54,338 bases of DNA from Chloroflexota bacterium (lineage in GTDB: Bacteria; Chloroflexota; UBA11872). Both the position numbers and the translations under genes were made by a program. Of this stretch, positions 27,591-36,386 are shown piece after piece. The stretch lies in NCBI GenBank assembly GCA_028874315.1, contig JAPPKM010000024.1:1-54338 (forward strand). The letters run 5' to 3'. The notes beneath the pieces are model-generated. The model worked only from the letters and a program-made list of their open reading frames with translations, was not told the origin of the DNA and made no database searches. Position 1 is the first letter of the stretch. Each line of letters begins with the position of its first letter.

Positions 27591-29432
27591 TTATCCGCCC
27601 CACATGCGGCGTGGCGGGCCTTGCGGCATGGCCTGGCTGACCTCGACCTGGTCTTTGCCAGGGAATCCAGTGGTGTAGAGCTTGTAATACAGCTCGCGCT
27701 CGGCCAGCAGATCGGCATGCGACCCGCGCTCGACGATCTCACCGTCCTGAAATACCAGGATCAGATCCGCGCCGCGCACCGTGGCCAGACGATGGGCGAT
27801 GACGAACGATGTGCGTCCACGCATCAAGTGCTCCAGGCCGTCCTGGATCGTGCGTTCGGTGCGCGCGTCCACGCTGGACGTCGCTTCGTCCAGGATCAGG
27901 ATGCGCGGATCGGCCAGCAGGGCTCGGGCGAAGCAGATGAGTTGACGCTGGCCCACCGAGAGCCGGGCGCCGCGCTCCCGCACATCGGTTGCATAGCCGT
28001 TAGGCAGCTCCTGAATGAACTCGTGGGCACCGACAGCCGTAGCCGCGTCAACGACGTCTTGCTGGGACGCCTCCGGCCGTCCAAACACGATGTTCTGGTA
28101 GATGCTGCCGGAGAACAGAAAGCTGTCCTGAGGAACGATGCCGAGCTGGCTGCGCAAGGATTGCTGCGTAACTGACCGGATCGGATGGCCGTCGACGCGA
28201 ACCTCGCCGGCATCCGCGTCGTAGAAGCGAGCCAACAGGTTGATGGTTGTGGTCTTCCCAGCGCCGGTTGGTCCAACCAGAGCCACGCGCTGGCCCGGTT
28301 CGGCGGTAAAGGACACGTCGCGCAGGACGTCGGTGCCGTCATAGGCAAAGGTCACGTCGTCGAAGTCCACGCGGCCAGTGATGGGTGGGAGTTCGGCCGC
28401 CGATGGTGAATCGCTGATCTCTTCCGGCTCGTCCAACAGCTCAAAAATCTTCTCGCCAGCAGCCATCGTGGACTGCAACTGGTTGTAGAAGCGCGTGAGC
28501 TGCTGGATGGGCTGGAAGAAGCGCGCCACCAACGCAATGAATGCCACCAGCGTTCCGGTGCTCGTGTCGCCGCCGACGACCAGCGAACCGCCAACCACAA
28601 TAACCAGGGCCGTGGCGATCGCCGAGATGGTGTCAATGACCGGGATGAACCCGGACACGATGGCTCCTGCCCGCACGCTGGCGGCCACATTGGCCTGGTT
28701 GGTGGCCTGAAATCGCGTGGCATTGGTGCGCTCGCGCCCGAACGACTGGGTGACGCGAACGCCATCGATGCTCTCCTGCAGGTTGGCGTAGACATCGCCC
28801 ACCGTGCTCCGAACATCGCGGAACGCGTTGCGCGCCTTCGCGCTAAAGACGCGGCTCGCGCCCCACATCACCGGCAGCATGATCAGCGTGACCAGCGCCA
28901 GCTTGGCGTCCAGGACAAACATCATGATCACGATGATCAGCAGGATGAAGACGTCGGTGACCAGGGAGACCACACCCATCGTCACGAATTCGCTAATCAC
29001 GTCCACGTCGTTGGTTACCCGCGACATGACAGCGCCCAGCGGGTGTCGGGTGAAGTACGACAGCGACAGCCGGTTGAGCTTGGCGAACAGGTCGTTGCGC
29101 AGCCGCAGCAGGCTCGCCTGCCCAATCGTGGCTGAGATTCGGACCTGCAGGTAGGTGCCCGCCCACATCAAGAACAACGTGACCAGGTAGACGGCACCGA
29201 TAGTGCTCAGCGCGTCAAAGTCACCCTTCGCGATGCCCTCGTCGATCCCAAGCTTCAGAAGCAGCGGGCCGGCGACATTCGCGCCGGATCCAATGGACAC
29301 GAGCACGACGGCCATAGCGATCATGCGCTTGTGAGGCGCCAGGTAGGCCAGCAGACGTCGGGCAATACGGGGGTTGTAGGCCGCGGCGTCAGCTTCAAAG
29401 CGACCCATGGACATCCGGCCGCCACCCATCAT
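27591..29432 (-). CDS. ABC exporter half-transporter, canonical NBD (second subunit)
   Basis: A 613-residue type IV (exporter) half-transporter with six N-terminal transmembrane helices (about 22-310) and a C-terminal ATPase. Walker A is GPTGAGKTT, the signature is LSVGQRQL (V for G, common in this subfamily), Walker B ILILDEATSSVD, and the H-loop IAHRLATV has the normal His. The start ATG 29432 overlaps the TGA of the upstream half-transporter (ATGA) with GGGAG before it. With the partner at 29429-31225 it should form a heterodimer exporting drugs, lipids or peptides. Controlled by the MarR gene. The C-terminus ends in a proline-rich tail. Confidence 0.92.
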   Translation of the reverse strand: MMGGGRMSMGRFEADAAAYNPRIARRLLAYLAPHKRMIAMAVVLVSIGSGANVAGPLLLKLGIDEGIAKGDFDALSTIGAVYLVTLFLMWAGTYLQVRISATIGQASLLRLRNDLFAKLNRLSLSYFTRHPLGAVMSRVTNDVDVISEFVTMGVVSLVTDVFILLIIVIMMFVLDAKLALVTLIMLPVMWGASRVFSAKARNAFRDVRSTVGDVYANLQESIDGVRVTQSFGRERTNATRFQATNQANVAASVRAGAIVSGFIPVIDTISAIATALVIVVGGSLVVGGDTSTGTLVAFIALVARFFQPIQQLTRFYNQLQSTMAAGEKIFELLDEPEEISDSPSAAELPPITGRVDFDDVTFAYDGTDVLRDVSFTAEPGQRVALVGPTGAGKTTTINLLARFYDADAGEVRVDGHPIRSVTQQSLRSQLGIVPQDSFLFSGSIYQNIVFGRPEASQQDVVDAATAVGAHEFIQELPNGYATDVRERGARLSVGQRQLICFARALLADPRILILDEATSSVDARTERTIQDGLEHLMRGRTSFVIAHRLATVRGADLILVFQDGEIVERGSHADLLAERELYYKLYTTGFPGKDQVEVSQAMPQGPPRRMWGG

Positions 29433-31225
29433 GACGACGGGCTCCCGACGGGGCTCGGGCTGGCGCCAGCGCTGGCGGCTTCGCGACGCAGTCGCTCGGC
29501 TTCGGCTTCCTGGGCCTCCCACATTTCACGGTAAAGGCCGTCGGTCTCGATCAGGTCTTCGTGGCGTCCGCGCTGCACGATGGCTCCGTGGTCAAGAACA
29601 ATAATCTCGGAAACGTGACGAACGCTGCGGATTCGCTGGCTGATGATGAGCGTTGTGCGCCCCTGCTGAGCCGTGCGTAAGGCATCCTGGATCGCGCGTT
29701 CCGTCCAGGTGTCGACGCTGGAGGTCGACTCATCCAGGATGAGGATGCGCGGGTCCAGCACCAGCGCGCGGGCGATCGCGACGCGCTGCTTCTGGCCGCC
29801 GGAGAGCGTGACGCCGCGCTCGCCAACCACGGTCTCGTAGCCGTTGGGCAGCGTCTCGATGAACCCGTGTATCTGGGCCAGCCGGGCTGCCGTCACGACT
29901 TGCTCGCGGGTCGCATCGGGTCGGCCGTAGGCAATGTTGGCGCGGATGGTGTCGGCAAAGACGAATGGCTCTTGATGGACGATGCCGATCTGGGCGCGCA
30001 GCGAGTCAATGGTCAGGTCGCGCACGTCAATGCCGTCCACCAAGACCCGGCCGTCGTTGGCGTCATAAAACCGTGGCAATAGGTTGATGATGGAGCTCTT
30101 GCCCGAGCCCGTGCCGCCGACGATGCCGAGGGCCTGACCGGGCGCGATCTCGAAATTGATGTTGTTGAGCACGGAATAGTGCTCGTGCTGAAAGCCAACG
30201 CCCTCGAACCTCACGCGGCCCTCGGCCTTCGTAAGCGCCTCGGCATGGGGTGATTCCAACACGTCGGAACGCTCGTCCAGGATGTCGAAAATGCGCTCAC
30301 CGGACGCGACGGCGCGGGCGAAGCTGTTGATCGTCATGCCAAGCATGCGCACCGGCATCATCAGCAACAGCAGGTAGGTGTTGAATTCCACCAGCTGGCC
30401 GAGAGTGATTTGGCCTTCGATCACCTTCCAGCCGCCAAACCACAGCACAGCGACCTGCCCGGCGCCCAGGATGGCGTTGAACAGTGGCGCGCGCATGGCG
30501 AACATGCGCATTACCGTGACCGTACGGTCATTGAGTAGGGCGTTGACGGGCGCAAAGCGCTGGGCTTCGGCGTCTTCCTGGGCAAACGCGCGAACCACGC
30601 GCGCTCCAGCCAGGTTCTCCTGCACCACGACATTCACATCCGCCCATGCTTCCTGCACCAGCTGAAACAGCGGCCGGATGCGCTTGGCGAACGAGAGGGC
30701 AATCCCGACCAGCAGCGGAACAATTAGGAGCGAGAGCACGGCGAGCTGCCAATCGGTGATGAACAGCACGACGGCCACGCCGCCCGTTACCAGGAAGATC
30801 TGCACAATCTGGAAGATGCCCATGGACGCAAAGCGGCGAACGCGTTCGACGTCGCTGGTCGTGCGCGACATCAACTCGCCCGTACGTGTCTGATCATGGA
30901 ATCGGAACGAGAGGCTTTGGATGTGCATATAAAGCTGATTGCGGATGGCAAATACAACCCGCTGGCTCAACACCTCGGCCATGAATTGCCGGCCGAACTG
31001 CGAGAGACCCTTGAAAGCCGTGAACGCCACCACCAAACCGGCGGCGATATAGAGCACGTTCTGCGCGCCATCCGTTAGGCCATCGTCAATGGCCTGGCCC
31101 AAGAACTGCGGAATAGCCAGGTCGGCCACCGTGCCTACCAGGGTGACCGCCAGCGTCCCCAGGCTCAGCCGCCAGTGCGGCAAGGCATAGCGAATCAGGC
31201 GGGCCAGGATCGTCGTGCTACGCAT
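29429..31225 (-). CDS. ABC exporter half-transporter with degenerate H-loop (first subunit)
   Basis: A 598-residue half-transporter: six transmembrane helices then an ATPase with Walker A GGTGSGKSS, signature LSGGQKQR, Walker B ILILDESTSSVD and the switch loop ISQRIRSV, in which the catalytic His is Gln. That change is a hallmark of the degenerate site in asymmetric heterodimeric exporters such as TM287/288. It overlaps the end of the MarR gene by 8 bases and the next half-transporter by 4, so all three are translationally coupled. The frame is open to 31396, but ATG 31225 removes an upstream part that lies inside marR. Multidrug export is the usual role; the substrate is unknown. Confidence 0.92.
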   Translation of the reverse strand: MRSTTILARLIRYALPHWRLSLGTLAVTLVGTVADLAIPQFLGQAIDDGLTDGAQNVLYIAAGLVVAFTAFKGLSQFGRQFMAEVLSQRVVFAIRNQLYMHIQSLSFRFHDQTRTGELMSRTTSDVERVRRFASMGIFQIVQIFLVTGGVAVVLFITDWQLAVLSLLIVPLLVGIALSFAKRIRPLFQLVQEAWADVNVVVQENLAGARVVRAFAQEDAEAQRFAPVNALLNDRTVTVMRMFAMRAPLFNAILGAGQVAVLWFGGWKVIEGQITLGQLVEFNTYLLLLMMPVRMLGMTINSFARAVASGERIFDILDERSDVLESPHAEALTKAEGRVRFEGVGFQHEHYSVLNNINFEIAPGQALGIVGGTGSGKSSIINLLPRFYDANDGRVLVDGIDVRDLTIDSLRAQIGIVHQEPFVFADTIRANIAYGRPDATREQVVTAARLAQIHGFIETLPNGYETVVGERGVTLSGGQKQRVAIARALVLDPRILILDESTSSVDTWTERAIQDALRTAQQGRTTLIISQRIRSVRHVSEIIVLDHGAIVQRGRHEDLIETDGLYREMWEAQEAEAERLRREAASAGASPSPVGSPSS

Positions 31226-31703
31226 GGACGGCCCTTCGTCGAGACCCGAAGTAGCCAGCCTCGCGCTTGGAACTGATGGCGGCGTTAAGACGAGCCAGGG
31301 CAGCGGCAATGTCCGAAGCCTCAGCCTTGCTGAGATCGTCGAGGGCGCCCTGCAGGTATTGCACGAAGGCGTTTTCGTAGGCCTCCAGCCGGGCAAGCCC
31401 CGCGGGCGTGGGGTCTATAAGGAGGTGCCGTCGGTCAGCCGAATCCTCGGTCCGCGTAGCCAGGCCTGCCACAACCAATTGGTCAACGGTCTGCGACATG
31501 GTTTGACTGCTGAGCAACTGCCATTCCGCCAACTGCTTCATACGCCGGGGAGCCCGGCGACGCAGCGCGCGCAGCGTCCGGTATTCGGGCTGAGTAAGTG
31601 CCAGGCTGCCCTCGCGGGATTTCGCGAAACGCTGGGCGATGCGCGTGAGGCGAGCGCTCAGCACAGCCAGTTCGGCTGCAGCCGCAGCGTCAGCGCCGTT
31701 CAA
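31218..31703 (-). CDS. MarR family transcriptional regulator
   Basis: Winged-helix repressor of 161 residues. The winged helix spans about residues 35-100: LTQPEYRTLRALRRR, then LLSSQTMSQTVDQLVVAGLATR as recognition helix and EDSADRRHLLIDPT as the wing with the Asp-Arg-Arg motif. It should bind a palindromic operator as a dimer and release it on binding a small toxic compound. The only possible start is TTG 31703, because the frame closes shortly upstream; it has no Shine-Dalgarno. It overlaps the stop of a nine-codon ORF (TTGA), which may deliver ribosomes. It shares a transcript with the ABC exporter. A 5+5 palindrome lies 34-52 bases upstream. Confidence 0.88.
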   Translation of the reverse strand: MNGADAAAAAELAVLSARLTRIAQRFAKSREGSLALTQPEYRTLRALRRRAPRRMKQLAEWQLLSSQTMSQTVDQLVVAGLATRTEDSADRRHLLIDPTPAGLARLEAYENAFVQYLQGALDDLSKAEASDIAAALARLNAAISSKREAGYFGSRRRAVHA

Positions 31704-31729
31704 TTCGTCAGGTACACGAACGTTCTCAT
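31700..31729 (-). CDS. Nine-residue leader ORF overlapping the marR start
   Basis: The minus strand carries ATG, eight further codons (MRTFVYLTN) and a TGA that overlaps the TTG start of the MarR gene. The MarR gene has a weak start with no ribosome binding site, so re-initiation or coupling from this ORF is possible. The ORF has no ribosome binding site either, and may be read from a leaderless transcript, since the ATG is near a TATCAT sequence. It could be chance. Confidence 0.35.
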   Translation of the reverse strand: MRTFVYLTN

Positions 31730-31736
31730 AGCAAGA

Positions 31737-31755
31737 TGATACGGGCTACGTATGA
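31737..31755. promoter_or_regulatory. Candidate MarR operator
   Basis: ATACG (31739-31743), five bases, then CGTAT (31749-31753) form a perfect inverted repeat. Counting the flanks it is a 7-base arm with one mismatch. It lies 34-52 bases before the marR TTG and beside the leader ORF, where an autoregulatory MarR site is expected. Size and spacing fit MarR-type sites, but the sequence is not a known consensus. Confidence 0.5.
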
Positions 31756-31806
31756 AATTGGCAAGCTGTCGGCTGCATGTCCCAACGTGGCGCCGGTCTG
31801 AGATCG

Positions 31807-34230
31807 CTAGTGGGGCGGGCCGTCGTGCCAGCGGCGGGCGAACTGGTCCAGCCGGGCCTGGACCGCGCCGAAGACCGTCTCCGCCGGAAAGCGGTCCACG
31901 GCGTCCCGGGCGCCGGCGGCGCGTCCGGTCAGGAGTTCCACGGCTGCGGCTACGTCCTCGGCGGCGTAGATGTGAAACGTGCCTTCCTCGACCGCGCCTG
32001 TGACGTCCCAACGCAACGTCAGATTCCGCATGTTGCTGGCCGGTATCAGGACACCCTGCCGCCCTGTGAGCCCCTGGCGGACGCACAGGTCGTAGAAGCC
32101 TTCAATCTTCTGCGACACGCCTCCCACAGCCTGCACGCGCCCGTGCTGGTTGACCGACCCGGTCACCGCCAGGCCCTGCAGCAGCGGGTAGTCCGAGAGC
32201 GCCGACAGCAGCGCCAGCAGCTCCGCCAGTGAGGCGCTGTCGCCCTCCACGCCCCAGTAGGACTGCTCGAAGGCAATGCTGGCGCTCATGGTCAGCGGAC
32301 CGTTCCGACCAAAGGTGCCGTTGAGGAACCCGGTCAGGATCATGGCGCCCTTGTCGTGGATCGGTCCTGAGAGCTTGGCCTCGCGATCGATGCTGATCAC
32401 CCCGTCGCGTCCCGCGAACACGCGCGCCGTAATCCGGTTGGGCTGACCGAAGTCGTGACCACCGACGCCGACCATCGTCAGGCCGTTGATCTGGCCAAGG
32501 GCCGAGCCGGCGGCGTCGATCATGACCGTCCCGTCGGCCATGCGGTCGCGAATCTGCATTTCCAGGCGGTTGGAGCGCCGGATGCGCTCGTCGATGGAGG
32601 CCCACACGTCTTCCTCCGTCACCAGGTCGCCGCCTCGGCGCCGCGCCCAGTATTCGGCTTCGCGCACGATGTCGCTGATGTCGCCGAAGCGAGTGGACAG
32701 CTTTGTGCGGTCGCCAGCCAGCCGCACACCCTCTTCCACGATCCGCGCTACGGCCGAGCGGTCGAAGGGCCGCAGGTTCTCGTCGGCGCAGCGGGCGGCG
32801 ATGAACTGGGCGTAGCGCGTGGTGTTCTCGGCGTTGAGCTCAATCTCCGTCTCGAACTCAGCCAGGACCTTGAACAGTTGCCCGAAGTCTGGGTCGAGTT
32901 CGTAGAGCAGCGCATACACGTCCGGCGAACCCACCAACGCGACCTTGAGATCCAGCGGAATCGGTTGCGGTTCGAGCCTCGCCGCCAACGGCAGGCCAAG
33001 CTCTTCGGCCGCGCTCTCGATTCGCACCCGTTCATTTCGCAGGGCTCGCTTGAGGGCCGCATAGGATGCGCCGGATTGCAGCAGGTCGCTCGCGTCCAGC
33101 ACCAGGTAGCCGCCGTTGGCCCGATGCAGCGCGCCGGGTTGTATGAGCGTGAAGTCGGTCACGCTAACGCCCGACTCCGTTCGAGTCTCGACCCGGCCGA
33201 ACAGATGCGGATGCGTGGGGTGGGTATCGCGAACCAGGGGCGCACCGCTTGCCGGCTCATGCGTCACCAGCACGTTGACCCGGTATGGGAGATAGGGATC
33301 CGGTGTCGGCCCCGATCCCTGCGTTGGCAGCGAGGTCGAGTCGGATTCCAGGAAGTTTTCGTGATGCTGCGTGATATGCGATTCCATGGCGTCGAGATGC
33401 GCCGCGACGTGGGGCAGCGCCTCGTATTCCTCACGCAAGTCATCCAGGAGCGGGCGAGCCACGCTGCGTGCCACGTCGGCGCTCAAGTCGCTCAACGTGG
33501 CACGCGCCGCGCGTTGTCGTCGCCGGAGCCGCCGCATCAGGCGCCCGAGCCGTTCTTCGAGCTCCTGGCCCCGGGACTGGATGCGTTCGCGCTCGGCCTC
33601 GGGAAGCGCCCGCATTGCCTCCGGCGACATAGGCCGGTCATCCACGACCGGGGTCACACTCAGTCCCGCCGGCAGCTGCGTCACGGCAAAGCCACTCTCC
33701 GTTGCGCCCAGCTCGAATGAGCCAAACGCCTCACGCCGCTCGGTTTGCACGGCCTGCGTAACGGCGTCGCGCTGGTTCTGGTACTCCTCGGTGTCGAAGG
33801 CGCGCTGCATTTCGTGGCGCAGCGTCCCCACCACCTCGCGCAACTGAGCGCGAAAGGTGGGAGCCTGACCAGCCGGCAGCCGCAAGGCGCGCGGTCGGTG
33901 GCTGTCGTCGAAGTTATAGACGTAGCACCAGTCGTCCGGGGTCGGACGACGCGCGGCCTCGGCCCGCAGCCGGGCCATGATCATCGAGGTTCGGCCGGTG
34001 CCGGGAATGCCGGCGGCGTAGATGTTGAAGCCACGGCTACGAATGTCCACGCCAAACTCAAGCGAGCGTTCGGCCCGTTCCTGGCCGATCAGCGCATCAG
34101 GCGGCACAAGTTCCGCTGTGGTCTTGAACGGCAGGTCGTCTGGGCCGCAGGTCCAGCGGACCTCGGCGGCCTCAAGTCGCCGCGCCCCGCCGCCTGAGTC
34201 GTTTCGACGAGATACGCCCGAACTGGCCAC
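31807..34230 (-). CDS. Lon-like ATP-dependent protease (AAA_32/LonC-like)
   Basis: An 807-residue protein with an N-terminal AAA domain, a long helical insert (about 140-290) and a C-terminal Lon protease domain. The Walker A reads GIPGTGRT (74-81) with Arg for the usual Lys, the form I recall as common in this AAA_32 family. The proteolytic dyad is Ser665 in VEGDSAS and Lys708 in SQKIEGFYD, spaced 43 as in E. coli Lon. The Lon substrate N-domain is absent. The start is GTG 34230 with GGAGGG upstream. It degrades misfolded proteins, but ATP dependence is uncertain because of the Walker change. Divergent from the D-2-hydroxyacid dehydrogenase. A Lon proper is not in the window. Confidence 0.87.
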   Translation of the reverse strand: MASSGVSRRNDSGGGARRLEAAEVRWTCGPDDLPFKTTAELVPPDALIGQERAERSLEFGVDIRSRGFNIYAAGIPGTGRTSMIMARLRAEAARRPTPDDWCYVYNFDDSHRPRALRLPAGQAPTFRAQLREVVGTLRHEMQRAFDTEEYQNQRDAVTQAVQTERREAFGSFELGATESGFAVTQLPAGLSVTPVVDDRPMSPEAMRALPEAERERIQSRGQELEERLGRLMRRLRRRQRAARATLSDLSADVARSVARPLLDDLREEYEALPHVAAHLDAMESHITQHHENFLESDSTSLPTQGSGPTPDPYLPYRVNVLVTHEPASGAPLVRDTHPTHPHLFGRVETRTESGVSVTDFTLIQPGALHRANGGYLVLDASDLLQSGASYAALKRALRNERVRIESAAEELGLPLAARLEPQPIPLDLKVALVGSPDVYALLYELDPDFGQLFKVLAEFETEIELNAENTTRYAQFIAARCADENLRPFDRSAVARIVEEGVRLAGDRTKLSTRFGDISDIVREAEYWARRRGGDLVTEEDVWASIDERIRRSNRLEMQIRDRMADGTVMIDAAGSALGQINGLTMVGVGGHDFGQPNRITARVFAGRDGVISIDREAKLSGPIHDKGAMILTGFLNGTFGRNGPLTMSASIAFEQSYWGVEGDSASLAELLALLSALSDYPLLQGLAVTGSVNQHGRVQAVGGVSQKIEGFYDLCVRQGLTGRQGVLIPASNMRNLTLRWDVTGAVEEGTFHIYAAEDVAAAVELLTGRAAGARDAVDRFPAETVFGAVQARLDQFARRWHDGPPH

Positions 34231-34335
34231 GCTCCAGCCCTCCGGGCGGCAAGCGCGCGAAGTCTAGCAGCGCCCCCAGCCCCTGAAATCCGCGGAGCCC
34301 CTAAACTGCGGACGCCCCAAACATGGTCTCGCCGA

Positions 34336-35292
34336 ATGAAGATTCTCATTTACATGCCCAGCCACTGGGCGGACGAGTGGGCCGAGATGCCGGCGCTGTT
34401 CCCGGATCACGACTTCGCCTTCGTTTACGACGTGACCGCCGCGGTCGCCGAAATTCGGGACGCCGAGGTCTTGGTCGTGCTCGGCGCAGCGGTTGAGCCC
34501 GAAGTGCTCGACGCCGGCACGTCTCTGAAGTGGCTACAGATAGCCAGTGCTGGCATCGACTCCCTCGCCGCCCGCGGCGCCGACCGCTACGGCCATCTCC
34601 TGGTCACCAACGCACGCGCGCTGCTGGCATCGCATGTAGCGGAGTCGGCCGTGGCGTTGCTGACGGCCTTGACCCGCGGTATTCACTACTCGGCCCTGCG
34701 GCAGGCCGAGCATCGCTGGGACAACAGCTATGACTACGACGAGGTGGCCGGCAAGCGGGCGCTGATCGTCGGCGTGGGCGGCATCGGCCGCGCCGTCGCC
34801 AGCCGCTATCACGCCCTGGAGATGGAAGTGCGAGGAGCCGACGTCGTGGCCGGTGAGCCCGACGACGCCCTGCGATCCGTTCACCCCGTGTCTGACTTGC
34901 TCGACTTGCTGCCGGAAACCGATGTGCTGACCCTGTGCTGCCCCTACACGCCGCAGACCCATCACATCATCAACCAGGCGGCCTTCGACGCGCTGCCCGA
35001 CGATGCCTATCTCATCAATGTGGCCCGCGGCCCATGCGTCGACACCGCCGCCTTGATCCGGACCGTACGCGCGGGCCGGCTGCGCGGCGTGGGTCTGGAC
35101 GTCGTGGAACAAGAGCCACATCCGCCCGAGAGCGAAGTATGGGATCTGCCGAACGTCCTGATGACGCCCCACATGGCCGGAGCCTCGCCCCGACGCGGCG
35201 AGCGCGTGGTCCCCTTCGTCACGGACAACCTGCGCCGTTACATCCGCGGCGAACCTCTGATTAACGTGGTGGACTTGGCCCGAGGCTTTTAG
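34336..35292 (+). CDS. D-2-hydroxyacid dehydrogenase family protein
   Basis: NAD(P)-dependent oxidoreductase of 318 residues that interconverts 2-keto and D-2-hydroxy acids. The Rossmann motif is VGVGGIGRAVASRY (about 151-164). The catalytic residues are visible: Arg in VARGPCVDT, Glu in DVVEQEPHP and His in TPHMAGASP. The N-terminal substrate domain is typical of the formate/glycerate dehydrogenase group but lacks an ACT domain, so it is not a full-length SerA. The start is the ATG at 34336; no other in-frame start is close. Substrate could be glyoxylate, hydroxypyruvate or a phosphonate-related acid; the sequence does not decide. Convergent with the SDR gene. Confidence 0.86.
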   Translation: MKILIYMPSHWADEWAEMPALFPDHDFAFVYDVTAAVAEIRDAEVLVVLGAAVEPEVLDAGTSLKWLQIASAGIDSLAARGADRYGHLLVTNARALLASHVAESAVALLTALTRGIHYSALRQAEHRWDNSYDYDEVAGKRALIVGVGGIGRAVASRYHALEMEVRGADVVAGEPDDALRSVHPVSDLLDLLPETDVLTLCCPYTPQTHHIINQAAFDALPDDAYLINVARGPCVDTAALIRTVRAGRLRGVGLDVVEQEPHPPESEVWDLPNVLMTPHMAGASPRRGERVVPFVTDNLRRYIRGEPLINVVDLARGF

Positions 35293-35319
35293 CGGCTCGA
35301 CATTCGCGCCGGCCGCTAA

Positions 35320-35339
35320 CCCCACTCCTGACGGAGGGG
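35320..35339. terminator. Candidate bidirectional terminator hairpin
   Basis: CCC-A-CTCC and GGAGGGG can pair around a four-base loop with one bulge, between the convergent stops of the D-2-hydroxyacid dehydrogenase and the SDR. There is no T-tract on either side, so Rho-independent action is doubtful. Confidence 0.25.
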
Positions 35340-36119
35340 CTAAATCGTGTTGCTCAAACCGCCGTCGATGGCGATAGCCGCGCCGGTAATGTACGCCGCA
35401 CGCGGTGAAACCAGGAACGCCACCAGGTCCGCCACCTCTTCCGGGTTCCCGATGCGGCCAAGCGGTATGCCCACGCCGGCGCGCTCGTAGAACTCGTCCA
35501 GCGAGCCGTGGCGTCCGGTCGCCTTCCAGCGACGTTCCCACTGTGCGCTGCGGATCGACCCGAGCATCACCGTGTTCACCCGCACCCCCGCATCCGCGTA
35601 TTCCTTGGACAAGGTCTTGGTTAAGGCGATGCCTCCGGCGCGCGTGACTGAGGTTGGCACCGACGCCCGCGACGGCTCGCGCCCGCCGGTGGACGTGATG
35701 TTGATGATGGACCCGCCGGCGCGCCGCAGATAGGGCAGCGCCGCCCGCGAGCATCGAATCGCGCCGAACAGCTTGACGTCGAGATCGGCCTGCCAGATCT
35801 CATCGCTGGCCCCGTCAAAGCGATGAGCGCCAGGACCGCCAGCATTGTTCACCAGGATGTCGAGGCGGCCCAGGCTACGGGCGGCGGTGGCCACAAAGAT
35901 TCGAGCGTCGTCGGCCTGGCTCAGGTCCGCCTGAATCGGGAGGACGCGACGACCGCTGGCCTGCCCGATCTCGTGTGCGGCGTCCTCCAGTACGCCGCGA
36001 CGACGGGCAGCGATGGCGACATTGCACCCCTCGCGTGCCAGAGTCTCGGCAATCGCCCGGCCAACGCCCTCGCTGCCGCCGGTGACTGCGGCGGCCAGTC
36101 CTTCAAGCTGGAGATTCAC
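35340..36119 (-). CDS. SDR-family protein lacking the catalytic Tyr and Lys
   Basis: A 259-residue short-chain dehydrogenase/reductase fold. The nucleotide motif TGGSEGVGRAIAE (13-25), NNAGG (91-95), Ser143 in NITST and the closing AIAIDGGLSN are normal. The active-site YxxxK, which should stand about 13 residues after the Ser, reads TSVTR at 156-160, so Tyr is Thr and Lys is Arg. It can bind NAD(P) but the standard proton relay is missing. Related atypical SDRs with this change exist. Start ATG 36119, 12 bases after the small gene upstream. Its role is not clear; a structural, regulatory or altered catalytic role is possible. Confidence 0.85.
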   Translation of the reverse strand: MNLQLEGLAAAVTGGSEGVGRAIAETLAREGCNVAIAARRRGVLEDAAHEIGQASGRRVLPIQADLSQADDARIFVATAARSLGRLDILVNNAGGPGAHRFDGASDEIWQADLDVKLFGAIRCSRAALPYLRRAGGSIINITSTGGREPSRASVPTSVTRAGGIALTKTLSKEYADAGVRVNTVMLGSIRSAQWERRWKATGRHGSLDEFYERAGVGIPLGRIGNPEEVADLVAFLVSPRAAYITGAAIAIDGGLSNTI

Positions 36120-36131
36120 GGAGGGTCGAAT

Positions 36132-36365
36132 TCAGCTCGCGGCGTCTCCGGCGGCCGCGCGTTCACGCATCAAGAGTTCGCGCCCCTTGCGGATGATCTC
36201 CTCGCGCTGCCGCTGCTGCCAGCTCATGCCGGTCTTGGAGATGAACCACAGGCGCCGCGGGTAGCCCGGTATGCCGATCCAGACCACTTCCTGCCACGGC
36301 GGCATGCGGGCGGGCGGCACCACGCCGTCCCAGTGCACGGGGGTTTCATTGATGGTAAAGGCCAC
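36132..36365 (-). CDS. Small hypothetical protein
   Basis: A 77-residue protein that I cannot assign. The first half is rich in Trp and Pro (WDGVVPPARMPPWQEVVWIGIPGYPRRLW), the second is a charged helix (WQQRQREEIIRKGRELLMRERAAA). It has no signal peptide, transmembrane segment or metal motif. It starts with GTG at 36365, and GGGAG seven bases before supports translation. It lies between a small membrane protein gene and the SDR, with gaps of 21 and 12 bases, so it is part of a three-gene transcript. The product may bind a partner or act as a small cofactor-binding protein, but this is a guess. Confidence 0.62.
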   Translation of the reverse strand: MAFTINETPVHWDGVVPPARMPPWQEVVWIGIPGYPRRLWFISKTGMSWQQRQREEIIRKGRELLMRERAAAGDAAS

Positions 36366-36386
36366 AAGCTGCTCCCTGGAGGTCGG

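Noticed and set aside
32455-33720. 421-codon plus-strand ORF opposite the Lon-like gene
   Set aside because: Antisense shadow; the minus strand has Lon motifs throughout.
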